Below, in pieces: positions 35,288 to 44,398 of a DNA stretch of 64,000 nt (its first letter is position 1; every line of letters begins with the position of its first letter). The notes beneath the pieces were generated by a model. That model made no database searches. It had not been told where the DNA came from and worked only from the letters and a program-made list of their open reading frames with translations. The position numbers and the translations under genes are program-made. Source of the stretch: JAHEGP01 sp963751595 (lineage in GTDB: Bacteria; Pseudomonadota; Gammaproteobacteria; Pseudomonadales; JAHEGP01); NCBI GenBank assembly GCA_963751595.1, contig CAVVVC010000008.1:124001-188000 (forward strand), read 5' to 3'.

Positions 35288-35443
35288 ATCCTCTGGTTAG
35301 CGCGAGCATATCATAGCCTCGACATCCTGGCAGTGGGGTCGCCACCGACGGCGATTACCCGGGGCGGCTATCATTGTAGGGTTGCAGCTTGGCAAACGCC
35401 TTGCCAGGGCCAATAATTCAGGAAAGTTGGTAGAGACAAATCT

Positions 35444-37237
35444 ATGAAAGACGCCCTCGCACTCAAGGGTGGCGCCGACCGCCACCTCGACCTACGTGAC
35501 CTCCTCGACCAACTGCTGGCTGCCGGTCGCGTGTCGCGGGCGGATGTGGAGCGTCTGAGCCTGTCGCCCCGCAGCCGGGAGGATGCTGGATTGCACCCGG
35601 TGACTTATCTCGGTGCCCAGGAGCTCCTCGACCCTGCCCGGGGTAACAAGCCCCATAGCGATGAGACCATCATGCACTGGCTGGCGGAGAGCACTGGCCA
35701 GCCGTTCTACCGAATCGACCCGCTAAAAATCGACGTGGCCGCCGTTACCGACGTCATGTCCTTCGCCTTTGCCAAGCGTCACCAGATTCTGGCAGTCGAA
35801 GTGGACACCGACAAAGTCGTGGTCGCCAGCGCCGAGCCGTTTGTCGCAGATTGGCAGTCCGGGCTGGAGCACGTGACCCGCAAGCAGGTGGTTAGAGTGT
35901 TGACAACACCGGCCGAGCTGAGTCGATACATGCTGGAATTTTATGGTCTGGCACGGTCCATCAGTGGAGCCAGCGCACCGTCGCGGGCACGTACCGGCGG
36001 CGTGCTGTCGAATCTCGAGCAGATGCTTGAGCTGGGCAACCTGCAGGACCCCGACGCCAACGACCAGCATATTGTCAGCATCGTCGACTGGCTGCTGCAG
36101 TACGCGTTTGACCAGCGAGCCAGCGATATCCACCTGGAACCACGACGGGAAATTGGCCGGGTGCGATTTCGCATCGATGGCGTTCTCCATGCCATCTACG
36201 AGCTGCCCATCCAGGTCGCGGCCGCGGTGACCAGTCGTATCAAAATTCTCGGCAGGATGGACGTCGCCGAGAAGCGCCGTCCCCAGGACGGTCGCCTCAA
36301 AACCCTGCGCACCGATGGCAGTGAGATCGAGCTGCGGCTGTCGACCATGCCAACCGCATTCGGCGAAAAGCTGGTGATGCGTATTTTCGACCCCCAGGTT
36401 CTGGTGAGCGGTTTTCATGAGCTGGGATTGGCAGACGAGGACTACCGACGCTGGAATGGCATGGTGGGCAACACCCATGGCATTGTGCTGGTGACGGGCC
36501 CAACCGGCTCAGGCAAAACCACCACGTTGTACAGTACCCTCAAGCAATTGGCGGTGCCCGAAGTCAATGTTTGCTCGATTGAAGACCCGATCGAAATGGT
36601 CGAGCCGGCTTTTAACCAGATGCAGGTGCAGCACAACATTGGTCTCGATTTTGCCACCGGCGTGCGCTCCTTGCTGCGCCAGGATCCGGATATCATCATG
36701 ATCGGTGAGATCCGCGACCTGGAAACCGCCGAAATGGCAATTCAGGCAGCGCTGACGGGGCATCTGGTGCTGTCGACCCTGCACACCAACGACGCGCCCT
36801 CTGCGGTGACTCGAATGCTCGAAATAGGCGTGCCACCGTATTTGCTCAAGGCGACCGTGCTCGGGGTGATGGCCCAGCGGCTGGTGCGCAGCCTGTGTCC
36901 GCACTGCAAGCAGTCACAGCCGATCGACAAGATGGCGTGGCAACAGCTGGTTCACCCCTGGGTGGTCTCGGCGCCGGAAAAGGTCATGCATGCCACGGGT
37001 TGTATCGAGTGCCGCAACACCGGCTATCTGGGCCGCCAGGGGCTGTACGAGATCCTGTTGATGAGCGAACCGGTGCAGCAGGCGATCGGAGCCGAAGTGG
37101 ATGTGGGCACGATGCGCAAGCAGGCGATGAAAGAGGGCATGCGCACGCTGCGCCTGAGCGGCGCCAGAAAGGTGGCCAGCGGCGAGACCACCATTGAGGA
37201 GGTTATGCGGGTAGCCCCCGCACCATCCAATCACTGA
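35444..37237 (+). CDS. GspE/PilB-type secretion ATPase (orphan)
   Basis: 597 residues. An N1/GspE_N domain (about 20-170) precedes the AAA-like motor with GPTGSGKT (Walker A, 352-359), the Asp-box EDPIEMVEPAF, Walker B IIMIGEIRDLETAEMA, the His box LSTLHTNDAPSAVTRM and a Cys4 zinc site (CPHC and CIEC, about 36 residues apart). All catalytic parts are intact. No pilin, inner-membrane platform or secretin gene is near. Pseudomonas has an orphan homologue near argE. It may serve a type II or IV-pilus-like system encoded elsewhere. Confidence 0.92.
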   Translation: MKDALALKGGADRHLDLRDLLDQLLAAGRVSRADVERLSLSPRSREDAGLHPVTYLGAQELLDPARGNKPHSDETIMHWLAESTGQPFYRIDPLKIDVAAVTDVMSFAFAKRHQILAVEVDTDKVVVASAEPFVADWQSGLEHVTRKQVVRVLTTPAELSRYMLEFYGLARSISGASAPSRARTGGVLSNLEQMLELGNLQDPDANDQHIVSIVDWLLQYAFDQRASDIHLEPRREIGRVRFRIDGVLHAIYELPIQVAAAVTSRIKILGRMDVAEKRRPQDGRLKTLRTDGSEIELRLSTMPTAFGEKLVMRIFDPQVLVSGFHELGLADEDYRRWNGMVGNTHGIVLVTGPTGSGKTTTLYSTLKQLAVPEVNVCSIEDPIEMVEPAFNQMQVQHNIGLDFATGVRSLLRQDPDIIMIGEIRDLETAEMAIQAALTGHLVLSTLHTNDAPSAVTRMLEIGVPPYLLKATVLGVMAQRLVRSLCPHCKQSQPIDKMAWQQLVHPWVVSAPEKVMHATGCIECRNTGYLGRQGLYEILLMSEPVQQAIGAEVDVGTMRKQAMKEGMRTLRLSGARKVASGETTIEEVMRVAPAPSNH

Positions 37238-37293
37238 ATTCAGTGCCCGGGTAGGCCCTGCCGGTACCCACCTGAGTCGCGGCGGAGGCGCTG

Positions 37294-37321
37294 TTTATCT
37301 GTCGATAAAACTCAGTATACT
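37294..37321 (+). promoter_or_regulatory. Candidate glnE promoter with adjacent palindrome
   Basis: TATACT at 37316-37321 is a good -10 box, about 52 bases before the glnE start. Just upstream a perfect dyad TTTATC-tgtc-GATAAA (37294-37309) occupies the spacer and -35 area, so it could be an operator. The -35 hexamer is poor. Confidence 0.4.
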
Positions 37322-37373
37322 TGCGCTTTTGGAGTGGGTTTAACCGTCTCCATCCCCAGCGCAAGGGCCCGCC

Positions 37374-40292
37374 ATGCATCGACTCGAACTCCCCGCCACC
37401 GCACTTTCGACCCCACTCCAGGAGGCCCTGCAAACCGCCAGCGAGCGGGTATTCGGCGCCTGGTCCGATGCCGACCTGCAGCAGCTGGACGGGTTGCTGG
37501 ATGCCGGTTACCGGCAGGAGTTGGCGCAGGTGCTTGCCTGCAGCCCCTTTGCCGGCCAGCAGTTTGAGCGCCACCCCCGGTGCCTGCTCGATCTGCTCAC
37601 CTCGGGCGACCTGCACCGAAGTATGGCGGCTGAATACTGGCCAGGCCAGGTGGCCGCCCTGACGGCTGCTGCCGCTGATGAAGAAGGACTGGCGGTCGCG
37701 ATGCGACGATTTCGCAATCGTGAACAGTGCCGCATTATCTGGCGCGACTTTAATCGCCTGGCGCAACTGGTGGAAACGACGGCAGACTTGTCGGCCATGG
37801 CAGACGCCTGTATTGATGGTGCGCTGAGCTGGCTTTACCAGCGCATGTGCGCGGATATAGGCACCCCAACCGATGCCAACGGTGAACCCTGCAAGATGGT
37901 GGTTCTGGGGATGGGCAAGTTGGGCGCGCATGAACTCAACCTGTCTTCAGATATCGATCTCATCTTCACCTTTGGCGCCAGTGGTGAGACCCAGGGTGGG
38001 CGCAGGACCCTGAGCAATCACGACTTTTTCGTGCGCCTTGGTCAGCGGCTGATTCGCCTCCTCGATGCCCATACCGGTGAGGGCTTTGTTTTTCGGGTCG
38101 ATATGCGACTGCGCCCCTACGGCGAGAGCGGGGCCCTGGCGCTCAGTTTTGGCGCCATGGAGGATTACTACCACACCCAGGGTCGAGACTGGGAACGTTA
38201 TGCCCTGATCAAGGCCCGGGTGGTGGCGGGGGACATGTCCCAGGGCGCTAGACTGCTCGAGATTCTGCGGCCCTTTGTCTACCGGCGTTACAGCGACTTC
38301 AGCGCTATCGAATCCCTGCGTGATATGAAAGAGCTAATCAAGCGTGAGGTGCAGCGGGTTGGCAAACAGGATGATGTCAAGCTTGGCGCCGGCGGCATCC
38401 GCGAGATCGAGTTTATCGGTCAGGTCTTCCAGCTTATTCGTGGCGGCCGCGAGCGCAGCTTGCAGGAGCGTTCGCTGCTCAAGGTGCTCAATCACCTCGC
38501 CGATCGCCAGTATATGCCCAGTCAGGCCGTTGCCGAACTGGTGGATGCCTATGTTTTTCTGCGCAATACCGAGCACGCCATCCAGGGGCTGCGCGACCAG
38601 CAAACCCAGGCACTGCCGCGGGATTCACTGGACCAGCAGCGCGTGGCCCAGGTGATGGGCTTTCAGGATTGGCCTGCATTCCGGGAAGCCCTTGACCGGC
38701 ACCGCAGGCGCGTCGAAGCACATTTTGAGGCGCTGATCGAGCCGGAGGATAGCCCGGCCCGGGTTGATAGCGAGGGCGGAGAGTGGCTCGACCTCTGGCT
38801 GGCTAAGTGTAGTGAAGCCCATGCTCTGGAGTGGCTGCAAGGGCACGGATATCACGATGCGCAGCAGGTCTGGTCGCAGCTCTGTACCCTGCGCGCCAGC
38901 AGCAAGGTGCGGCTGATGCAGGCAGTCGGGCGCGAGCGGCTGGACGCCTATATGCCCATGATGCTGGCCGAGAGTGCATTGACGCCCCAGCCGGATGTGC
39001 TGGTCGAGCGGCTGTTGCCGCTGCTGGAGTCGGTACTTCGGCGGACCAGCTATCTGGTGCTTTTGATGGAGAATGCCGAGGTCAGGGAACAGCTCAACCT
39101 GCTGTGTGGGGCCAGCCCCTGGATCGCCAGTCAGCTGGCGCGCCATCCGGTATTGCTGGATGAGTTACACAACGTAGCCACCCTGTATCGGGTGCCGGAC
39201 AAGGACTTTCTGCGCAATGAGCTGCAGGAGCAGTTGATGCGCCTGGAATGGAGTGACCTCGAGGGTCATATGCAGGCGCTGCGTTATTTTCGGCTGGCCC
39301 ACGTTTTGCGTATCGCCGCGTCCGAAGTGACCGGGCGACTGCCGCTGATGAAAGTGAGCGACTACCTGACACTGATCGCCGAAGTGATTCTCGAGCACGT
39401 GCTGGAACTGGCCTGGCGCAACCTGGTGACGCGTCATGGCCAGCCCGTGCGCAACAACGGTGATGTTTGTGACCAGCATTTCATCGTCGTCGGCTACGGC
39501 AAGCTCGGTGGCATCGAATTGGGGCACGCCTCTGACCTCGACCTGGTTTTCGTCCACGATGTCGATTCCCTCGAGGCGACAGATGGCCCGAAACCCATCT
39601 CGGGCGAGCTGTTCTTCAATCGACTGGGCCAGCGGATCATCCATATACTCACGGCGGCAACCACCCTCGGCCCATTGTATGAAGTCGATATGCGGCTGCG
39701 ACCCTCGGGCGAGGCCGGGCTGCTGGTTACCTCACTGCAGGCGTTCGAGCACTACCAGCGGCAACAAGCCTGGACCTGGGAGCACCAGGCACTGGTAAGG
39801 GCAAGAGTGGTGGCCGGAAGTCCCTCGGTCGGTGCGGCCTATGACCAGCTGCGACGGGAGATACTGGCACTCCCCCGTGATCAGGACGAACTCAGGGTCG
39901 CGGTGGGTGAGATGCGCCAGAAGATGCGCGACCATTTGTTGCCGGCGGATGCAGAAGCCGGGCCCGATCCGTATTTCGATCTCAAACATGGAAGCGGAGG
40001 TATCGTTGATATCGAATTTGTGGTTCAATTTGCGGTTTTGGCTTATGCCCACGAGCATCCGGCTTTGGGTCGGTGGACCGATAACATTCGCATACTCGAG
40101 TCGCTGCAACAGGCGGAGCTGATGGAGGAAAGCGAATGCCAGGGCCTGATCGAGGCCTACAAGGGCTACCGAGCCCAGGCCCACCGCCTGGCCCTGCAGC
40201 AGGAAAAAGGCCGGGTTGATGCGCAGATGTTTGTCGCGGAGCGTGCCCTGGTAACAAGGGTATGGCAACGGATGATAGAGCATACGGGGTGA
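37374..40292 (+). CDS. glnE: Bifunctional glutamine synthetase adenylyltransferase/removase
   Basis: A 972-residue GlnE with two nucleotidyltransferase halves, each followed by a helical domain. The removase half has MGKLGAHELNLSSDIDLIFTF and VDMRLRPYGESGALALSF; the adenylylating half has GYGKLGGIELGHASDLDLVF and VDMRLRPSGEAGLLV. It adds and removes AMP on glutamine synthetase according to PII. ATG 37374 gives MHRLELPATALSTP. ilvE and waaF follow as in Pseudomonas. Confidence 0.97.
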   Translation: MHRLELPATALSTPLQEALQTASERVFGAWSDADLQQLDGLLDAGYRQELAQVLACSPFAGQQFERHPRCLLDLLTSGDLHRSMAAEYWPGQVAALTAAAADEEGLAVAMRRFRNREQCRIIWRDFNRLAQLVETTADLSAMADACIDGALSWLYQRMCADIGTPTDANGEPCKMVVLGMGKLGAHELNLSSDIDLIFTFGASGETQGGRRTLSNHDFFVRLGQRLIRLLDAHTGEGFVFRVDMRLRPYGESGALALSFGAMEDYYHTQGRDWERYALIKARVVAGDMSQGARLLEILRPFVYRRYSDFSAIESLRDMKELIKREVQRVGKQDDVKLGAGGIREIEFIGQVFQLIRGGRERSLQERSLLKVLNHLADRQYMPSQAVAELVDAYVFLRNTEHAIQGLRDQQTQALPRDSLDQQRVAQVMGFQDWPAFREALDRHRRRVEAHFEALIEPEDSPARVDSEGGEWLDLWLAKCSEAHALEWLQGHGYHDAQQVWSQLCTLRASSKVRLMQAVGRERLDAYMPMMLAESALTPQPDVLVERLLPLLESVLRRTSYLVLLMENAEVREQLNLLCGASPWIASQLARHPVLLDELHNVATLYRVPDKDFLRNELQEQLMRLEWSDLEGHMQALRYFRLAHVLRIAASEVTGRLPLMKVSDYLTLIAEVILEHVLELAWRNLVTRHGQPVRNNGDVCDQHFIVVGYGKLGGIELGHASDLDLVFVHDVDSLEATDGPKPISGELFFNRLGQRIIHILTAATTLGPLYEVDMRLRPSGEAGLLVTSLQAFEHYQRQQAWTWEHQALVRARVVAGSPSVGAAYDQLRREILALPRDQDELRVAVGEMRQKMRDHLLPADAEAGPDPYFDLKHGSGGIVDIEFVVQFAVLAYAHEHPALGRWTDNIRILESLQQAELMEESECQGLIEAYKGYRAQAHRLALQQEKGRVDAQMFVAERALVTRVWQRMIEHTG

Positions 40293-40407
40293 ATCGAAGC
40301 GCTGCCGGGTTTCACGCCCGGCGGCCCGGGTCGCGCCGCGAACAGAACCCGCGGCCCGCTGCGGTCTCAGCACGCTGCATGATCGACGTAAAACAGGAGT
40401 TTTGACG

Positions 40408-41334
40408 ATGTCTTTCGCTGAGCGCGATGGAGTGATCTGGTTTGACGGGGAAATGGTTCCCTGGCGTGATGCCAAGGTGCATTTGTTGACCCATACGCTG
40501 CACTACGGGCTGGGTGTGTTCGAGGGAGTCAGGGCTTACCATGCCGATGGCCTGGGTACCTGTATTTTTCGCCTGCGGGAGCATACCGACAGACTATTTC
40601 GCTCCGCCAAGATCCTTGCGATGGAGATGCCCTGGAGCCGGGAAGAGCTGATGGCCGCGCAAAAAGCGGTGATCCGCGAGAACGAGCTGCATGAGGCCTA
40701 TATCCGGCCCATGTGTTTCCTCGGTTCCGAGGGCATGGGGCTGCGGGCAGACGGGCTCAGAACCCATTGCATGATTGCCTCCTGGGACTGGCCCTCCTAC
40801 ATGGATCCGGACGCCATGAACCGGGGCATCGTGGTGCGAACGTCCAGCTACACCCGCCATCATGTCAACATCACGATGACCAAGGCCAAGGCCAATGGCA
40901 ACTACATCAACTCGATACTGGCCCTGCGGGAGGCCCTGAACGGCGGCGCCGAGGAAGCGTTGTTACTGGACCCGGAGGGCTATGTTGCCGAGGGGAGCGG
41001 GGAAAACTTTTTCATGGTCCGCGACGGAGTAATCTACACCCCGGAACTCACCTCCTGTCTTGACGGCATTACCCGGGATGCGGTTATCAAGCTGGCCGCG
41101 GACCTGGGCTTCCGTGTAGTTGAAAAGCGCATTACCAGGGATGAAGTGTATATCGCCGACGAAGCCTTTTTTACTGGCACCGCAGCGGAGGTGCTACCCA
41201 TCCGCGAGCTGGATGCCAGGGCGATAGGAAGCGGTAGTCGCGGCCCGGTTACCGAGCAGCTGCAGAAGGCATTTTTTGACTCGGTGCGTGGTCACAATAA
41301 AGAGCGTCTCGACTGGCTGGCCCCGGTAGTCTGA
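40408..41334 (+). CDS. ilvE: Branched-chain amino acid aminotransferase
   Basis: A 308-residue fold-IV PLP aminotransferase. LTHTLHYGLGVFEGVRAY, the PLP lysine in NITMTKAKANGNYINSILA, and EGYVAEGSGENFFMVRDG are diagnostic of IlvE. It makes valine, leucine and isoleucine from their 2-oxo acids. ATG 40408 has AGGAG eight bases upstream; a TTG two codons earlier is less likely. It links glnE to the LPS genes, as in pseudomonads. Confidence 0.96.
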   Translation: MSFAERDGVIWFDGEMVPWRDAKVHLLTHTLHYGLGVFEGVRAYHADGLGTCIFRLREHTDRLFRSAKILAMEMPWSREELMAAQKAVIRENELHEAYIRPMCFLGSEGMGLRADGLRTHCMIASWDWPSYMDPDAMNRGIVVRTSSYTRHHVNITMTKAKANGNYINSILALREALNGGAEEALLLDPEGYVAEGSGENFFMVRDGVIYTPELTSCLDGITRDAVIKLAADLGFRVVEKRITRDEVYIADEAFFTGTAAEVLPIRELDARAIGSGSRGPVTEQLQKAFFDSVRGHNKERLDWLAPVV

Positions 41335-41420
41335 CGCTGCCGGGCGTTGACGTGCCCGCTGTCGCTAGGGTCGCATGATTGCCAGGCCTGATCCCCCAGC
41401 CCCCGAGCACGGGTAAACCC

Positions 41421-42476
41421 ATGGACGCAGAAAATAACCGCTACAAGGTGCTCGTCGTCGGACCTTCCTGGGTGGGGGATATGGTGATGGCGCAAACGCT
41501 GTTCAAGTTACTGGCCGCCCAGCACCCGCAACTGCAGCTCGATGTGCTGGCGCCGGCGTGGGCAGCCCCGGTACTTGAACGCATGCCCCAGGTCAGGCGC
41601 AGCGTGGATATGCCGGTAGGCCATGGCAAGCTGCAACTGGGTGCGCGGCGCCAGCTGGGCCACCAGCTGCGCGCCGAAGCCTACCATCAGGCCATTGTTC
41701 TCCCCAACTCCCTCAAGTCTGCTCTGGTGCCCTGGTTTGCCGGTATCGGTTTGCGCACCGGCTGGCGTGGGGAGATGCGTTTCGGTTTGCTCAATGATAT
41801 CCGCCGCCTCGATACCGAGCGCTACCCGCTCATGGTAGAGCGATTTGCCGCGCTGGCCTATCCCCCGGGTGCCAGCCTGCCGCAGCCACTGCCCTGGCCG
41901 GCGCTGGGAATCGATGCCGCCAACCAGCAACGCTTGCTGTCATCGCTGGGGCTCGATGGCGAACGGCCGCTGCTGGGCATTTGCCCGGGCGCGGAGTTCG
42001 GGCCAGCCAAGCAGTGGCCCGGGGTGCATTATGGGGCGCTGGCAGAGACCTATATCCGTCGCGGCTGGCAGGTTGTGGCGCTGGGCTCCGCCAACGACAA
42101 GGCCAGTGTCACTGCCATCGCAGAACACCTTGACCCCGCCTTGCGCAGCCAATTCTGCGATGCCAGCGGTGCGACCTCGCTGGTCGATGCGGTTGATCTG
42201 CTCGCCCTCTGCAAGGGTGCGGTGTCCAACGATTCCGGGTTGATGCACATAGCCGCCGCGGTGGGCTGTCCCCTGGTGGCCGTCTACGGTTCCACCAGCC
42301 CGGGATTTACGCCTCCCCTGGCGCACCAGGTGGCAGTGGCCTCCATCGACCTCTCGTGTCGGCCCTGTTTCGAGCGTGAATGCCCCCTCGGCCACCTCAA
42401 CTGCCTGGTACAACTGGACCCGGTGCAGGTGGTGAGCCGGCTCGACGGCCTGCTGGCCGGCGCCGGAGTTGGCTGA
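41421..42476 (+). CDS. waaF: ADP-heptose:LPS heptosyltransferase II
   Basis: A 351-residue GT9 enzyme. VLVVGPSWVGDMVMAQTLFK begins the first Rossmann half; the second half contains GICPGAEFGPAKQWP and the nucleotide-sugar loop AVSNDSGLMHIAAAVGCPLVAVYGS. CRPCFERECPLGHLNC near the end is typical of WaaF. It adds the second heptose of the inner core. The start at ATG 41421 fits the family; an earlier TTG is possible. Its stop overlaps the next ATG by one base. Confidence 0.93.
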   Translation: MDAENNRYKVLVVGPSWVGDMVMAQTLFKLLAAQHPQLQLDVLAPAWAAPVLERMPQVRRSVDMPVGHGKLQLGARRQLGHQLRAEAYHQAIVLPNSLKSALVPWFAGIGLRTGWRGEMRFGLLNDIRRLDTERYPLMVERFAALAYPPGASLPQPLPWPALGIDAANQQRLLSSLGLDGERPLLGICPGAEFGPAKQWPGVHYGALAETYIRRGWQVVALGSANDKASVTAIAEHLDPALRSQFCDASGATSLVDAVDLLALCKGAVSNDSGLMHIAAAVGCPLVAVYGSTSPGFTPPLAHQVAVASIDLSCRPCFERECPLGHLNCLVQLDPVQVVSRLDGLLAGAGVG

Positions 42477-43594
42477 TGCGACTGGCCTTTGCCCTGTTCA
42501 AGGTGTTCCCCTATGGCGGCTTGCAAAAAGACATGCTTGCCATTGCCGGCGCCTGCCTCGCCCGGGGTCATGAAGTCACTGTCTATTGCAGGGAGTGGCA
42601 GGGGCCGGAGGCGGCCAGCGGATTGAAGGTAGAGATACTGCCGGTGGAGGCTCACAGCAACCACCGCCGCGATCAGCGCTTTGCCCAATCTCTCGCCACG
42701 GCGCTGGCCGGGGAAGATTACGCCGCGGTAGTCGGTTTCAACAAGATGCCGGGGCTCGATATTTATTATGCGGCGGACACCTGTTACCTCGCCAAGCTGA
42801 CCGAAGAGCGCAGCTTTTGGTCGCGACTGACCCCCCGGTTCAGGCTCTACAGTGCTTATGAAGCGGCGGTTTTCACCGGCGACACCCAGATTCTGATGAT
42901 TTCTGCCCGGGAAATCGAGGTTTTTCGCCGCTACTACCAAACCCCTGAATCCCGCTTTCACCTGCTGCCGCCGGGCATCCGCCGGGACCGGGTGGTGCCG
43001 TTGGACTATGCAGAGCAGCGACGCAAATTCCGCGAGCAGTGGCAGTTGTCATCCGCGCACAGACTGGTGCTGATGGTGGGTTCGGGTTTTCGTACCAAGG
43101 GTCTCGATCGTGCCATCGCTGCATTGGCGGCGCTGCCCCCTGAGCAGGCGGAGCGCAGTGTCCTGTTCGTGGTGGGGCAGGACAACAGCGCTGGCTTCGA
43201 GCGGCAGGCCCGCCGGGCGGGTGTTGCCGACCGGGTTCGCTTCCTCCAGGGGCGCGATGATATCCCGGCGTTTCTGTGGGGAGCGGATGTCCTGATTCAT
43301 CCGGCCCGGCGCGAAAATACCGGCACCGTATTGCTCGAAGCGATGGTGGCCGGGCTGCCGGTGCTGACCACCGATGTCTGCGGTTACGCCCACTACGTCG
43401 AAGACTACGGGATGGGCACTGTGCTGCCTTCGCCCTTCGAGCAGGGGGCACTCGACTCGGCCCTGTCAGAGCTGTTGTTCAGTCCGGCTCAGGGCTGGGT
43501 TGAACGCGGTCGCCGGTTTGCGGCCCAGGCCGACGTTTTCAGTATGACCGATACCGCGGCACAACTGATCGAAACCCTGGCGACGCCGTCATGA
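42476..43594 (+). CDS. waaG: WaaG-type LPS core glucosyltransferase
   Basis: A 372-residue GT4 enzyme starting MRLAFALFKVFPYGGLQKDM, the WaaG N-terminus. The nucleotide-sugar domain has GSGFRTKGLDRAI and HPARRENTGTVLLEAMVAGL with the E-x7-E pattern. It adds the first hexose to heptose II of the core. It starts one base inside the waaF stop (TGATG), and waaP overlaps its end, so the three are translationally linked. The exact sugar is inferred from homology. Confidence 0.9.
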   Translation: MRLAFALFKVFPYGGLQKDMLAIAGACLARGHEVTVYCREWQGPEAASGLKVEILPVEAHSNHRRDQRFAQSLATALAGEDYAAVVGFNKMPGLDIYYAADTCYLAKLTEERSFWSRLTPRFRLYSAYEAAVFTGDTQILMISAREIEVFRRYYQTPESRFHLLPPGIRRDRVVPLDYAEQRRKFREQWQLSSAHRLVLMVGSGFRTKGLDRAIAALAALPPEQAERSVLFVVGQDNSAGFERQARRAGVADRVRFLQGRDDIPAFLWGADVLIHPARRENTGTVLLEAMVAGLPVLTTDVCGYAHYVEDYGMGTVLPSPFEQGALDSALSELLFSPAQGWVERGRRFAAQADVFSMTDTAAQLIETLATPS

Positions 43595-44394
43595 TCCTGT
43601 TTCTGAGGGAGGATTTCGAACGCGCCTGGCCGGATCCGTTCCAGGCCGCGCAGCAGGTGCGGGGGGAGGTTTTTCGGGACAAGGAGGGACGCACCACACA
43701 GCGCTTTGAGTTCAATGGCAGCCCCTACTTTCTCAAACTCCACCGGGGTGTGGGCTGGGGGGAAATCTTCAAGAATCTCGTCCAGCTCCGGCTGCCGATC
43801 CTGGGTGCGGAAAACGAGTGGCGTGCCATCGAGTTTCTGCATCAGCACGGCGTCGCCACCATGACCTGCGTGGGCTACGGCAAGCGCGGCCTCAACCCCG
43901 CCCGGCAGTTGTCATTCCTGGTCACCGAAGAGCTGCAAGACATCGTCAGCCTCGAGGATTACTGTGCTCCCTGGCGCCAGTGTCCACCCGCTTATGGCGA
44001 GAAGCGGCGCTTGATCGAGGCGGTGGCCCGGGTCGCTGCCACCATGCACGGGGAGGGGATGAATCACCGGGATTTTTATCTCTGCCACTTCCTTATGCCC
44101 GTGAGTTGGGATCGCCAATCCCTGCCGCTGCTCTACCTGATCGATCTGCACCGGGCCCAGATCCGTGGGCACACGCCCCGCCGCTGGCAGGTCAAGGACC
44201 TCGGCGCACTTTATTTCTCCGCTCTGGATATAGGCCTCGAGTATCGTGACGTGCTGCGATTCGTTCGCCATTATACCGGCCTGCCGCTGCGCAAGGCATT
44301 GGCCGACCGGCAGCTATGGTCGCAGGTTTGCGCGCGGGCTGGTAAGCTCTACCGACGAGATTTTGGTGTCGATCCGAACTTACCGTTGAGCTGA
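43591..44394 (+). CDS. waaP: LPS core heptose(I) kinase
   Basis: A 267-residue protein-kinase-like WaaP/RfaP. FLKLHRGVGWGEIFKNLVQL holds the ATP-binding lysine; NHRDFYLCHF carries the catalytic aspartate and LLYLIDLHRAQ the metal-binding aspartate. The WGEI/KNL segment is a WaaP hallmark. It phosphorylates heptose I, stabilising the outer membrane through divalent cations. It overlaps waaG by four bases and the next gene starts five bases on. Confidence 0.93.
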   Translation: MILFLREDFERAWPDPFQAAQQVRGEVFRDKEGRTTQRFEFNGSPYFLKLHRGVGWGEIFKNLVQLRLPILGAENEWRAIEFLHQHGVATMTCVGYGKRGLNPARQLSFLVTEELQDIVSLEDYCAPWRQCPPAYGEKRRLIEAVARVAATMHGEGMNHRDFYLCHFLMPVSWDRQSLPLLYLIDLHRAQIRGHTPRRWQVKDLGALYFSALDIGLEYRDVLRFVRHYTGLPLRKALADRQLWSQVCARAGKLYRRDFGVDPNLPLS

Positions 44395-44398
44395 ATGC

